In this document: in pieces, positions 40,801 through 52,903 of the stretch
Numbering within the stretch: the stretch's first letter is position 1
Layout: each line of letters opens with the position of its first letter
NCBI GenBank assembly: GCA_028015205.1
Contig: JAPWFG010000020.1
Coordinates: forward strand, 2,852,001-2,916,000
Direction of reading: 5' to 3'
From: Mytilisepta virgata
Taxonomy: Eukaryota; Mollusca; Bivalvia; Mytilida; Mytilidae
Length of the DNA stretch: 64,000 nucleotides
The notes under the pieces: model-generated
Databases searched by the model: none
Seen by the model: only the letters and a program-made list of their open reading frames with translations
What the model was told of the DNA's origin: nothing
Position numbers and translations under genes: made by a program

Positions 40801-42174
40801 AGAGAAATTGGTATTTGTCTGAAGTTCATGTAAAAATGTCTACATAAGATATTACGAATAAATTTTCCAAATTAGTATTTTGGCAAAAACTCCAGCATGA
40901 GGTTTGAATCATACATTTTTGAAAGAAATGATATTCTGCTTTGAATGGAATTAAATGTATTTAAATTTCATTTCTATTTCTTTAAAGTTTGTGTATCAGT
41001 CTGGAAATGAAGATTTGACTTTAGTTCTTTTGAAGAATCTATACATATCCAAAGATGTATTGCATCAATAATTTTTACTGACTAACAGACACATGCTTAC
41101 CCAAGTGTATTCTGCAAGTGTTCAGAGCATGAACATGGCGGTGGCGGTGTTTTAATTTCCAGAACATCTATTCGACAATCAAAGCATGACATTTTTTCTT
41201 CATATTTCTATCATATACCCAAATCCATTATGTACAAAAGCTGAACTCTCTTAAAAACATTGTCCATGAAATTAAGTTCCTAAGCAGTGTGATATTCACC
41301 TGTTTCATTTTAAAGTTTTTAATAATTGAATTTAAATACATATTGTATTATACTTCCATTATCTGACTATGAATTCTATATAGCTTTCACATTTCTGTAC
41401 TTTTATTCCATAAGGTCAACGTTTCGAGATTGCATTATGTTAATAAAACTTTTGCAATCCACATCAAAGCGAAGTCCAGGTATGACTTAGACCATGCAAT
41501 ATATCCTTCCCATGTTAACCTAATTAACACCTTTCATCATAGAATAACATGGTCATTATTGGCTAACCACAATCATATTGTGTAATGTCCAAATTATTTT
41601 CATCTGTGGGGTGCCTCTTGGGAGACGAAAAGAATCAAGCAAGACAGTTTACTCATTGGACCAATGATTACCGAAAAAAAATAACATCTATTCAATAAAC
41701 TTGTATGTTAATACCTGATAGAAATGATTGATTATCAATAAGTATTTGTAACATTTGATGTAAATAAATGACCCCAGAGGTTGACCCCAAACTTGATTAA
41801 CTATTGAGTAGAACCAACAGCAATTCCCTCTTGGGACAAATTGCATGCAACCATCTATATATTCTTCAAAACAAAGGTAAAAAGTTAGCCTTCAATATAT
41901 CAAAAAGCATTATTATGTTACTTTTGAGAAAAATTTATCTATAAGCTATTGTGAAGGATACAATAAAACACACATCAAAGGGCAATAACTCTCAAATACG
42001 TATTGCAAGGAAGATCTTTACTAAATATATAGTTATATGTGGTAGTTAATTTAAAATTCTCTGAAAATATAGATTTTTCATCCACTCATGTAATCCATAG
42101 GGTATACTGAATTCAAGCCGGCTGTATAAATATGACCTGAGTCCCTCCAGTACTACAACAACTATTTTCAAAGA

Positions 42175-42384
42175 ATGAATCTGATGCCAGCACAGAAGAA
42201 ACCTACTATTTTGGTAACTTTGACCTCCTTTCATGAAAAAAAAGAGATTCAAAATGTGCACAGAAGAATCAATGAAGATGAACCTTCTCCTTCCAGAACA
42301 AAAAATCCTGTTGCAATGGGTGGTGTTACAGAATATAGTGGAACTGAAACAGATCCATGTGATGCCAGATGCAGTACATCTTAA
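42175..42384 (+). other. unexplained 69-codon open frame
   Basis: An open frame of mixed composition (MNLMPAQKKPTILVTL...) in less AT-rich sequence than its flanks; the frame is open for about ten further codons upstream. There is no promoter, splice or homology support, and I do not recognise it. It could be a chance frame or a decayed insert. Low confidence as a gene. Confidence 0.12.
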
Positions 42385-42499
42385 TGCTAATTTTTCATCT
42401 TAAGTTGTGAGTAGGTCCTCTTTAAAGAACCAAAAGTATAAGGGAATGACACACAGCTGTAAACATCATCGGTCTATTTCATTTTTCTTTTAATGAAGG

Positions 42500-42660
42500 A
42501 GCAAGTATGACCAGGCCACTACTTGTACCCCGAAATTGTCAAATTGTTAAATTCAAAACTTTTGCCATCATTTTTCTTTCAATGATGGACCAGGCCACTA
42601 CTTGTAACTCAAAATTGTAAAATTTTTACATTCAACACTTTTGCCATCAAAACATCACAA
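42500..42660. repeat. 79-bp tandem duplication
   Basis: GACCAGGCCACTACTTGTA recurs at about 42510 and 42589, each followed by A(A/C)TC/CGAAATTGT...TTTTGCCATCA. Two units. Confidence 0.8.
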
Positions 42661-43034
42661 AGTATTCCATGAACGATCCTGAAGTTGTAATTTCTGTCTG
42701 TTCAGTAATTGTTGCAATGTTAGGAATTTTTAGTAAATTATGAAATAATGCTTCAAATCTGTACAATTTTTAAATGGTTTAAACAATAATTTAATCTGAA
42801 ACAGAGGATAACTAAAATTTATTTCAGAGTAAGTTGCATTTTTATAAGATCAATACTTTAATTATGTGAATATTTTTTCTTTTCTTTTTCTTCTCTCAAT
42901 AATATAGTTTCCTAGTAAGCAATTTTTTAGCACTTCAACTGAAAATGGCAGACATGCACATGTATTCAGTATGACATAAACTGTATTATTTAATTAATAT
43001 CAGACAGACTAAGGCTTGATCATATATACAAAGA

Positions 43035-43302
43035 TGTTTGTTCGTTTAGTTGGGGTTTAACGCCGTTTTCAGCACATTTTGGCCATTTCACAGCGGCCAG
43101 TTTTTATTGGTGGAGGAAGTCGGAGTATCCGGAGAGAACCACCGACCTTTGGTAGGAAAATTGGCAATCCTTGTCAATTAAGATTGGAGTCGAACACACC
43201 CCACCACAGGTGAGATTCGAACTCACAACCCCAGCATTGACAGGCTAGTGATCAGTAGTAGTCGTGACGAACTACCTAGACCACTCGGCCACCGAGGCCC
43301 CT
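43035..43302 (-). mobile_element. tRNA-derived SINE, family A, full length with 12-bp target duplication
   Basis: Antisense copy from (GTTT) tail and GTTGGGGTTTAACGCCG to GACCACTCGGCCACCGAGGCCCC. Intact box B antisense GAGATTCGAACTCACAACC. Flanked by exact TATATACAAAGA at 43023-43034 and 43303-43314. Confidence 0.95.
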
Positions 43303-45149
43303 TATATACAAAGAGTTTTCAGAAACAGGCTCTAAAAGTCTGAAATACATAAAATCCCTGTTGAGAGTGAACAACAAAGCACATTTTCCTTGATCACTGT
43401 TTATAGCTGTAAGTCCAGTCAGCCAACCACCATACACCACTAAACTAATAGAATGGTTGTACATAAATTGTAGATATAAGATAAGATTTTGCATTATAAT
43501 ATTAATTCAAGGGCCCAAATGGGTCTGAACCATATTTCATGCATGTCTCTGGATTGCCTTCTACATATTTAGGTTTGGGGTATTAATTTTTGTTGTATAA
43601 AGTAGATGTGCAAGAAGGTTTTTTATTCTATTTTCATTAGATGGAGGGGTTTCAAATAAGGGAGTCAATGGGGTTTTAGTTGTATTTCAGGCATGTTGCT
43701 TAAACTCCTACACTTTTTAGGTCTGGATTCAGGCTTAATGTGAAAGGGACATTAAGTTTCTTCTTTTTAAGGTGTTTTTCATTGCTATAGTTGTAAAGAG
43801 AACTATGGACAGAAATTGTGGCTATTATTGGTTAATTAATAAATGTTATTGACTTTTAAGTAATACAAACCCTACACATTTTTGAAGATTTTCCGTACAG
43901 CTACACGGTGAACTTCCTATAAAATTGAAACTCTGACCTTTCAGATTTTTCAAACTCATCATTACCACATATATTCCAGTCTTTTAGCATTTAATTCAAA
44001 TTTAAAACTAACAAATTCCAGATATTGAAAGTCTCTGGAACTGTCCACATGTTTGTCTACTTTATAAATGTAAACAACCTGTCAAATTTTTTCTCTAAAA
44101 TCCTATTGTGTAAATTTGTATTATTCCAATAATCTATACAGCTTGAGGTGGTTTTTTTAATGAAGGTTATTTTTACTATAAAATAAGTAATTCTTTGTGA
44201 AGTGTTTAAAGCATATTAAATAATTCACAATAATTAACTGTACTTTATGGCTTTACTGGTTTATTTCAAAATTATTAACTACTGAATCAAAGACCTTTCT
44301 ACAGTAAAACTCTTCTCCACAAAACCTTTTGAATATTTTATTTATCCCATATTAGTTTATTTCCATTTACTTAAAACTCAAGAAACAATTAGAAAAAACC
44401 CAATTAATTCAAAAATAAAGAAAACAGGAAAGGCATTAAATGTTTGGCTGAAATTGTAAGTTTCTTTAATTTTTCAATTTTCATTCAGAACAGAAGATTT
44501 TGGTATGAATGGTATGGATGGTTGGATTTTACTGTTAATATTTATTGTGTTTGTATTATATTACATAAGAAAACATAACAATATTTTGATTTCTACTTTC
44601 AATTTGGCATATGGAATAAAAAGAACAATAATCCCTTCAGCAGGAAGAAGATTTACAGAAAAACATCTGTTATTTTAACTTATAAAAATCTGATAGCAAT
44701 ATCAAAATGCACACAGTGTAAAATGATTTGTGATCAAGATTCTTTATGACAAATACAACTATTCTCAATAAAGATCATTATAGTCCTGCTCAGGACATCT
44801 GATACAAACTTAATTATGCCATAAGGGTACTATGATGAACAAACCTCTGCATGAAGAGTACCTGTATACAAAAGTCACATAATCGATGCCGCTTAGGTGT
44901 CTTTTATAGACAAGTACTTGTATAGATTTAGCTTTTTTCTGGTACATTCCAGTCAAAGAAAAATAACTCCAGCTCAATACTAAGAAATTCCAATGGATAT
45001 TTCAGAGAAAACTAAAAAATATTAAAATTGTTAGTGATTCATAAAAAATATGTTAATTAAGTTTTTCTTCATACATCATCTAACACTCTAAAATGACACA
45101 CAAAATGAAAGTTCAAAAGTAATACTGGATGATTTTAACAAACAACCAG

Positions 45150-45735
45150 AAATTTGTAGCTCCCTGAGATGCACCCTTACAGCAAATAATGATTGTAGGT
45201 CGCTTGGTATCAGAGAACTGAACTCGAATGTAAAACTTAACCTAAGTCAATGAAGCACAGTAAGTAGGTCAGAGTGACCTAATGTTGGTCGGAGGTTGTG
45301 TTATTCCCCGAAAGGCACCCTGACACCAAGTAATATGACTTTAGGTCGCTTGGTATGAGAAAACTGAACTTAGACGTAAAACATAACCTAAGTCAATGAA
45401 GCGCGATAAGTAGGTCAGTGTGACCTAACTTTGGTGGGAGGCTGTGTTACTCAGTGAGATGCATCCTCACACCATGTTATATGATTGTAGGTCCCTTGGT
45501 ATTGGAGAACTGAACTTGGACGTAAAACTTAACCTAAGTCAATACAAAGCGATAAGTAGGTCAGAGTGACCTAATTTTGGTGGTAGGCTGTGTTACATCC
45601 TGAGATGTACGCTCACACCAAGTAATATGATTGTATCTCTCTTGGTATCAGACATCTGAACTTAGATGTAAAATTTAACCTTATTCAATGAAGCACAATA
45701 AGTAGGTCAGACTGCCCTTACTCTAGTTAATAAAA
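45150..45735. repeat. four tandem 146-bp units
   Basis: Each unit contains GAGATGCACCCT-like, TAGGTCGCTTGGTAT, GAACTGAACTTAGACGTAAAAC, TTAACCTAAGTCAATGAAGC and AAGTAGGTCAGAGTGACCTAA. The AGGTCA marks lie at 45266, 45412, 45558 and 45704, exactly 146 bp apart, so no indels have accumulated between the phase points. Confidence 0.9.
45266..45718. promoter_or_regulatory. oestrogen-response-element-like palindromes, one per 146-bp unit
   Basis: AGGTCAGAGTGACCT at 45266-45280 and 45558-45572 and AGGTCAGTGTGACCT at 45412-45426 are perfect inverted AGGTCA half-sites with a 3-bp spacer (ERE consensus). The fourth unit (45704-45718) is degraded to AGGTCAGACTGCCCT. Molluscan ER orthologues bind EREs (established), but use of these sites is not shown. 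Confidence 0.45.
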
Positions 45736-47799
45736 TTCAAATCATAAATCCCAAAATATGCTGCATATACCTGTAGTGTGTAGATGTACCGGATCAAGTT
45801 CTACATCATACATTGGACTTGAACTCATACCATTTTGAAATTAAGCTTTTGCATCTTTTATTTAATATAATTATTGTTTAATTTGTAGACATGCCAAATG
45901 ATTACAAATTTTTTATTTTGGTCCAGGGATCCAACATGAATGGTAAATTCCTATATTCAGCATTTATTACTTAAACTGCCTCTATTGTTTTAGGGTTATA
46001 ATTTTAATGACAAAATAATTTTTTATAGTGTGCATATTTTTGGAAAAGGGATATCTGCTCTGTATTTTTTTGGTATATAAATTTTGCATTTTTAAATTTG
46101 GTCCAGAGTTTCAAAAGAAAGGGATAAAAAGGATCTTCATTTTATGCATATAACTATATTTTCCATTTTGGCTAGTATGTTTTTAAGAATTATGATAAGA
46201 ATATGTACATAGTCAAAATACAGTTATTGGAATTCCAACTAGATTCTCAGATAACATTTTGAAATAGTATTCTAGTCTCACTGGTACCCCATAGTCCTTA
46301 TACATGTTGTAGATATAAGATGTGGAGGTAAAAAAGCGGAAAAACGACTAAAAGGACACAGGGCACACAAGTATAGGCCGGCAACAGCAAGCAGCCTACA
46401 CCATTACTCCGAAACAGACAAATGACAATTTTCTTATAATTTAGTAGTATACAAAGGGAGGCAACCCTAATAAAATCTGTAACTGTATTACTTCGTTATG
46501 ATTTTGTATTTTTTTATTGTTTTATTTTTTTTATTTTACAAATTACACAGCAAGCTTGAGATCTTCAATGTGATCAAATCCATTGAACATAATAATTAAT
46601 TCCATTAACATTTCTTAATTAAACGGTATGTCGTTAATTAACTGCATTTTGTAAATACAAAGACAAATTTAACAATATGCAATTGATACGTTCGCCTGCC
46701 TCTGATCAACTGATATTGTGTGAGTGTAATCTTATGTCTATATAGAACTGTGATCAACCAATGAGAATAGTACCTTGCAATCATTTATACATATATATGT
46801 GATCAGAATAGTAATGGCAATTAAAGGGAACTGCACTTTTGGTAAATTTGGTAAACTTCCTGGAAGAATCTCTGACAATTATATTTCAGAACTGTATCTA
46901 CCAAGCAAACAATTATGGAAAGAGAACGTCTAGACAAACAGTTATTAAATAAAACAACTGAAATTTTAGATATTGCACTTGTGACTGTGGTAAATTTCAT
47001 GGAATAATGTCAGGCCTGTAATTTTTAAGAAAGTTCCAAACAACTATTTTTATTGGACTACCAAACATATGTAATTCTCTGAAAAAAGTAGAAGTGATCA
47101 TATTATATGTTCACATACACTGACTCTACATTTAGTTAATCTGGATGTCAATCCTATACCTCTTGAAAAGTGACTAGCAATTAAAATATTTTATTAATGC
47201 AAATTATTTGTAAATGCTGAAATAGTTACAAAGTAAAAATGTGAACAGGGTTTTAGAACTCCCCAGTATACATTTTGCACAATGAACCACACAAAACTTA
47301 TTCCTTCTCTTTTTCTGATCAAAACAACAGAACAGGTGAACAATGTTTAAATTTTTTTCTCTCAAATATATTTTGGCAATTGACATTTTCACAATAACAG
47401 TTGGGAAAAAGGTGAATTTTTCTAAAACATAGTATCTGAAGCAAAAGGACTAAATGAATATCATTATTATGTAAAATCAGGCAAAGTATCACAAAATTTT
47501 TAAGTGAAAAAATCATACTAAAACAATTAATTTATCTTGTGCGGCCTTGATATTTCTTATTCTTGGTTTAATATTGAAAAGACAGATATTACTTCACAAA
47601 CTGAAATGTCTCACCTATTTTAGTGTTTATAATTGAATTTATTTTGAAATTAAAAAAAAATAAGTTTATATAAACTTTACATTAAATTAACATTTTAATG
47701 ATGAATGAACATGAAGTCAATGTGAGATGATTTAGTTAACCTATTGCTTAAAGTATCTTAGAAACAAACACAAAGTTTATAACCTAAAACTGCAAAATT

Positions 47800-48860
47800 T
47801 CCTTAAAATTAACAAATCCCAAAGATGGATTGACCGATTCATCTGAAAATTTCATTGCAGGTAGATCTTGACCTCATAAACATTTTTACTACATGTCATA
47901 TGTGCTCTAACTACTTTAGTTTTTGAGATAGAACCAAAAAGTGCATTTTCACCTATGTTAAATTTTTTAGCCACTGCAGTCATGTTTCTCGATGGACAAG
48001 AAAATAAAACAAAATTTATATTACATATCCCAAGAATCTTTCAAACTAAGTTTGGCTGAAATTGATTATGTAGTTTCAGAGGAGAAGATTTTTTAAAGTT
48101 TAAAAAGATGATGAAAAAAATTTGAAAAATTGTCTTTAAAGGACAAAAACTCCCATAAGGGGTCAATTGATGATTTTGGTCATGTTTGACTTATTTGGAG
48201 ATCTGAACATTTTTGCTGTTTACAATTTGTCTTTATCTATAATAATATTCAAGACAGCAACCTAAAACTGCAAATTTTCCTAAAATTAACAATTCAGGGG
48301 CAATAACCCAACAAAGGGTTGACTGATTCGCCTGAAAATTTTAAAGCAGGTCCTGATGAACATTTTTACCCCATGTTTATTTATTTATTTAGTTGGGGGT
48401 TACGGCGTTTTCAGCACATTTGGCTATTTCGTGGCTACCAGTTTTTATTGGTGGAGGAAGCTGGAGTACCCGAAGAGAACCACTGACCTTCGGTAGGAAA
48501 ATTGGCAATCCGAGTCGAACACACCCCACCACAGGTGAGATTCGAACTCACAACCTCAGTCTTGACAGGCTAGTGATCATTAGTAGTCATGACGAACTAC
48601 CTAGACGACTCGACCACCGAGGCCCCTTTACCCCATGTCAGTTTTGCTCTAAATGTTTTTGTTTTTGAGATATAAGCCAAAAACTGCAGTTTACCCCCCC
48701 CCCTTTATGTTCTATTTTTAGCCATGGTGGCCATGTTTCTTGAGGGACAAGAAAATAAAACATGAACTTTATTCTAGATATCCTAAGGATCATTCAGACT
48801 GTGTGTGGCTGTATTTGGTTCAGTGGTTTAAGAGGACAAGATCTCTGAAAAGGTTTACGA
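47800..48860 (+). repeat. dispersed repeat related to 32256-33240, with nested SINE
   Basis: Blocks such as AAAACTGCAAATTTTCC, ...AACAAATTCAGGGGCAATAACC, GATGGATTGACCGATTC, ACCCCATGTCA, TTTTTGAGATA and TTCTATTTTTAGCCA.GG.GGCCATGTTTC are repeated twice. The copy near 48370 was split by a family-A SINE. It ends around GACGGACGCCAAGTGATGGC. Confidence 0.7.
48377..48626 (-). mobile_element. tRNA-derived SINE, family A, nested in another repeat, 12-bp target duplication
   Basis: Antisense copy with (TTTA) tail, GTTGGGGGTTACGGCG, box B antisense GTGAGATTCGAACTCACAACC and CGACCACCGAGGCCCC. Flanked by exact TTTACCCCATGT at 48365-48376 and 48627-48638. It interrupts the sequence ...CATTTTTACCCCATGTCAGTTTTGC of the host repeat. 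Confidence 0.94.
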
Positions 48861-49189
48861 CGGACGCCAAGTGATGGCAAAAGCTCACATGTACTTTTAG
48901 GACAGGGAAGATAAAAAGCCAAGATGAGGAAGATTCAACATATTTAAGTCTACATCAGTGGCAGAATGGAACTCCTGGAATTCATAAATATATTTATTTC
49001 AAACTTTTTCTTATTTAGAAAAATGCCTTTGTTTATAGATTTAGATCTCAATAAACTTAAATACATGTATTAGCTTTAAATGATAAAAATGTTATGTATA
49101 GGTTTTATAAATTTTTACACTGGTTTGTTTTTTTTCTAACTTGCATAAACAAGCTTTTACTTTGAACAAGAACATATGTCAGGATTGAC

Positions 49190-49760
49190 ACTAATGTCCC
49201 GCCTTGGGCATGTGTAACCCATCTTCATATAAAAAAGGTTCAACGAAAACCTAAACCTGATCAGTCAGCAGCATTACATTTTCTATGTTCAATGAAGTCT
49301 AAACCATAAAAAAGCATGGATTTTAGAATTTTCGTATCATGATTGTAAATGTGTACTAAGTTTCATGATGAATGATGATGTGACCCAATTTTCATAGAAA
49401 AAAACCTTAAACAAAAAACTTTACCTGAAGAATTGCCATCACATTTCCCATGTTCACTGACCCATGATATTTAGGTCAAAACCTTCAAACAGCTTGAATT
49501 TTAAAAAGTTCATATCATGATTAACATGTTTACCAAGTTTCATATGATGTGACCCCCATCTTCACAGACAAAACAGCTTCAAAGCAAACCATAACCTGAT
49601 GATTTACGTTGAAACCTTAAAATGGCATATGTTTTAGAAAGTTCATAGTATGATGTAAATGTGTACCAAATTTAATAATGATGTCACAATATACCTGTGG
49701 CGGGACAGACAAATGGATGAATGAACTGATGGATGCACTTACCGAAAATCCTTATGTCTC
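49190..49760. repeat. degenerate tandem repeat, ~170-bp period, three units
   Basis: CATCTTCATA.A, AACCTAA.CCTGA, TCATATCATGAT..AAATGTGTACCAAGTTTCATGATG and GATGTGACCC recur three times. It ends with GCGGGACAGACAAATGGATG, as in other repeats here. Confidence 0.65.
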
Positions 49761-51059
49761 AAAACTTTTGCTAATGGGACATAAAAATGACTAAAAATAT
49801 CTAATGAACTAGATACTGAACATCTGAGTCCTATATTGGTTCTCAACCAAGACAAGACAAACTGTTTTATAATAAGTTTGAATTCACTGGTCCCAACAGT
49901 TGAGGAAACCTGGAATTTTGGAAATTTTACTAATTAAACTAGAAAATCCAATGACAGTAATGTTAGTTGTTTGAAAGAGAAACGCATACAAATGTCAAGT
50001 TTCAGATTATTTACCAAAGTAGCTTCAGAGAAGAAGAATTTTTTACACAAATCAGTAACATTAATTTAGCTTAGTAACCATTTTAGTTTTCTGACTGCAA
50101 CAAAATTTTAAAACTTTATAAGAGTCATTCAATTGATAATTCATACAAAGTGCAGTGTCAGTTTATTTGGCTTTGCAGTTTCAGGGTCAATATTTTTTAA
50201 ATTTGTACAATCTGAAATAGGGAATTTTATCATGAAGCAGATGTTAGTTGTTCAACCTGGTCGAAATATAAAAAATTTTGAAGGTTCTTTTATAGATCCT
50301 TCACACCCAGTTTCAGTTCAACCGACCATGTTGTTTCATAAATAAGGAATTATTTTTCATTCAAGCAGATTAGTGCTTAAACAGAACAAAAAATGCCAAG
50401 TTTATAAATGTCAGACCATAAATTCTTAATTCCAAGTTTCAGATTATGTGGCAATAGGGTTTCAGAGGAAAAGGTCAAAATGTGAAAATTTAGCAGACAA
50501 TAGATGAACAAAAGATGCTCTATGAGGACAATATTTCAATTGATCAGATCATTTGGGTTAAATGACCCAAAATTCTTAAATCACCTTTAGCATTATGAAA
50601 CCTTTTTCTCTAATACACAACTACAAATCTAGAAACTTTTTTCTTTAATACACAACTACAAATTTATGTAGACCGCTGATAATAGTTTTAGTGATTATTA
50701 TTTATTTTTGCATCTAAGAGGAAATGTGTCTTCATTTTAAAGGAAATCATTACCCATAAGGACCAAACAGCCAGACAATCAAATGTAAAATTAAGAGCCA
50801 AAAAGAAAGTTAGGTAAATGCAAGTGTCATCATGTACATGCAACCGATAAACAAAGCCAATTTAGTCATGAGATGGTGTAATATCTAACAGGAGAAATAA
50901 ATTAAAAAAAAAACAATAATTATTTAAAAACATTAACTGATAAATTAAAGCATTTTGTCAAAACTATATTAAAAATAAATACAATACTGCTAAGCTTTGT
51001 CTAAACTATTTTTGAAAAAATCAAAATTAACAATAAGTTGCATGCTATGTCGTACTAAG

Positions 51060-51485
51060 GATACTCCCATTCATCAAAGTCCTGTCAAACAGGAAGTTGG
51101 TGTTCGACAAAAAATAGGATACAACGTACAACTCATCATGTAAAAGCTACACACAAAATATGAAATTATTCTGGCCTGTAGAAGCTGAGAAAAATGTGAG
51201 ATAAATTTTTATTTATAACATTGTATTCTTACAAAGTCAAAGTCCCGTCAAACAGGAAGTTTGGGTCCGGCAGAACTGAAAATAGGAGACAACATACAAC
51301 TCATCATGTAAAAGCTACAATTATGAAATCATTCTGCCCAATAGAAGCTGAGAAAAAGGTGATAAAAATGTTTGTGGATGAATGGATGAATTTACAGACA
51401 AACGGACGAATCAACAGACAAACGGACAAACAAATGAACAGACAAGGTGAATGCAGTATAGTCCCCACTTGTGAGTGTGGGTATA
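51060..51485 (+). repeat. two-unit repeat ending in a TATA-based hairpin
   Basis: CAAAGTCC(T/C)GTCAAACAGGAAGTT, ATAGGA.ACAAC.TACAACTCATC and GAAGCTGAGAAAAA occur twice (about 51077 and 51237). A GACAAACGGACAAAC stretch follows, then TATAGTCCCCAC-TTGTGA-GTGTGGGTATA (51457-51485), a hairpin with a TATA base. Open frames over it are not genes. Confidence 0.75.
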
Positions 51486-51534
51486 AAAAATTTGAATACC
51501 AATGTGACCATATAATAAAAGTAATAAAGTGCCA

Positions 51535-52903
51535 ATAAAATGCTCCGCTGGGCGCAGCTTGATACGACCGCAGAGGTCGAACCCTGAACAGTTGGGGCAA
51601 GTATGGACACAACATTCAAGCTTGATACAGCACTGAATTTGGTTGATTGATTGATTGTTGCTTAACGTCCAGTGGCAAATATTTCATGCATCTTCATGAC
51701 GAGAACCAGTTCAATTTATCAAACAATTCAATTAGGGGTGGGATGGGACACAAAGGGGAACCAATTTTGACTGCCACTGTAAAAGGAGGATGGTTGGGTA
51801 GGGTCGGATAATTTAGCCTCCTGTAGCGGCCATCAGCCTACTCTTTTTCGAAAACTACAGAAGGGGTCTTTAGCGTGCAGGGAGTGTGGCATTCTCCAAA
51901 CACGTTACCCACTATGGTCCGCGGTCAGGCTTTACGTATTATGACCTGACAACCCCCCCAACGAGACTGAATTTGGATTGTGAATAAATATTTGACACAG
52001 CATAGGTTTCTGACACAGAATTAATGTGGTCTAAGAACTTAAAATTTTTTAATTTACCTATTCAAACAATATCAGTATTATTTGTTTTTATATATAAATC
52101 AGAAATAACCAATTTAAAATTTAAAATTGGGCACACATATCAATTTCTTGCTATTGCACAATACTGTGCAATTGAAGATTTCTTGCTATTGTGCAATACT
52201 GTGCAATTGAAAATTCCCCCCCCCCCCCAAAAAAAAAAATAAATAATTTACCCCTTTTTTAGCTTTTGTGCAATACACTATGAAGTTGCACATTGACCCC
52301 CCCCCCCCCCTCCCAAAAAAAAAAAAACCAAAAAGCAATAAAATTTATTGTAACCCCCCTTTTTTTGCTAAAAGAAATTTGAAATTTCCTTTTTAATTTA
52401 TGAAATATGAAATGAGAAAAAAATTAAATGTGTTTGGATTACCTCCCTTAGCCCACCAAGATAATATCATACATTTCTATTTACTTATACTAAAGTTATT
52501 GTGCAAAAACCAAGAAAAATGCTTATTTGGGCCCTTTTTTAGCCCCTAATTCCTAAACTGTTGGGATCAAAACTCCAAAAAATGGTCATAAACCTTGTGT
52601 TAAAATTTCATAGATTTCTATTTACTTATACTAGAGTTATTGTGCGAAAACCAAGAAAAATGCTTATTGGGCCCTTTTTTGGCCCCTAATTCTTAAACTG
52701 TTGGGACCAAAACTCCCAAAATCAATCCCAACCTTCCTTTTGTGGTCATAAACCTTGTGTTTAAATTTCATAGATTTCTATTAACTTATACTAAAGTTAT
52801 AGTGCGAAAACCAAATGTCTACAGACTCCGATGGACGACGACGACGACGACGCCAACGTCATACCAATATACGACCGCAAAAATTTTGCGGTCGTATAAA
52901 AAC
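51535..52903 (+). mobile_element. long mytilid-type dispersed repeat, copy 2 (with nested SINE)
   Basis: Same ends as copy 1: AATAAAATGCTCCGCTGGGC and ACGACCGCAAAA-A-TTTTGCGGTCGTATAA (52872-52899). Without the SINE at 51643-51965 it is about 1.05 kb. It has no 261-bp units but has two extra ~110-bp blocks with GTGC(G/A)AAAACCAAGAAAAATGC. Confidence 0.75.
51643..51965 (-). mobile_element. SINE-like element, family C, 11-bp target duplication
   Basis: Flanked by ACTGAATTTGG at 51632-51642 and 51966-51976. On the minus strand the 3' tail reads TTTGCCACTGGACGTTAAGC followed by AACAATCAATCAATCAA, almost the same tail as family B, so both probably use the same LINE. The 5' part (GTTGTCAGGTCATAATACG...) is not an obvious tRNA. 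Copy 1 of the host repeat at 37440 gives the empty site. Confidence 0.88.

Noticed and set aside
51221..51538. 105-codon open frame and its antisense frames
   Set aside because: Covers a two-unit dispersed repeat with GGACAAAC motifs; no conserved domain.
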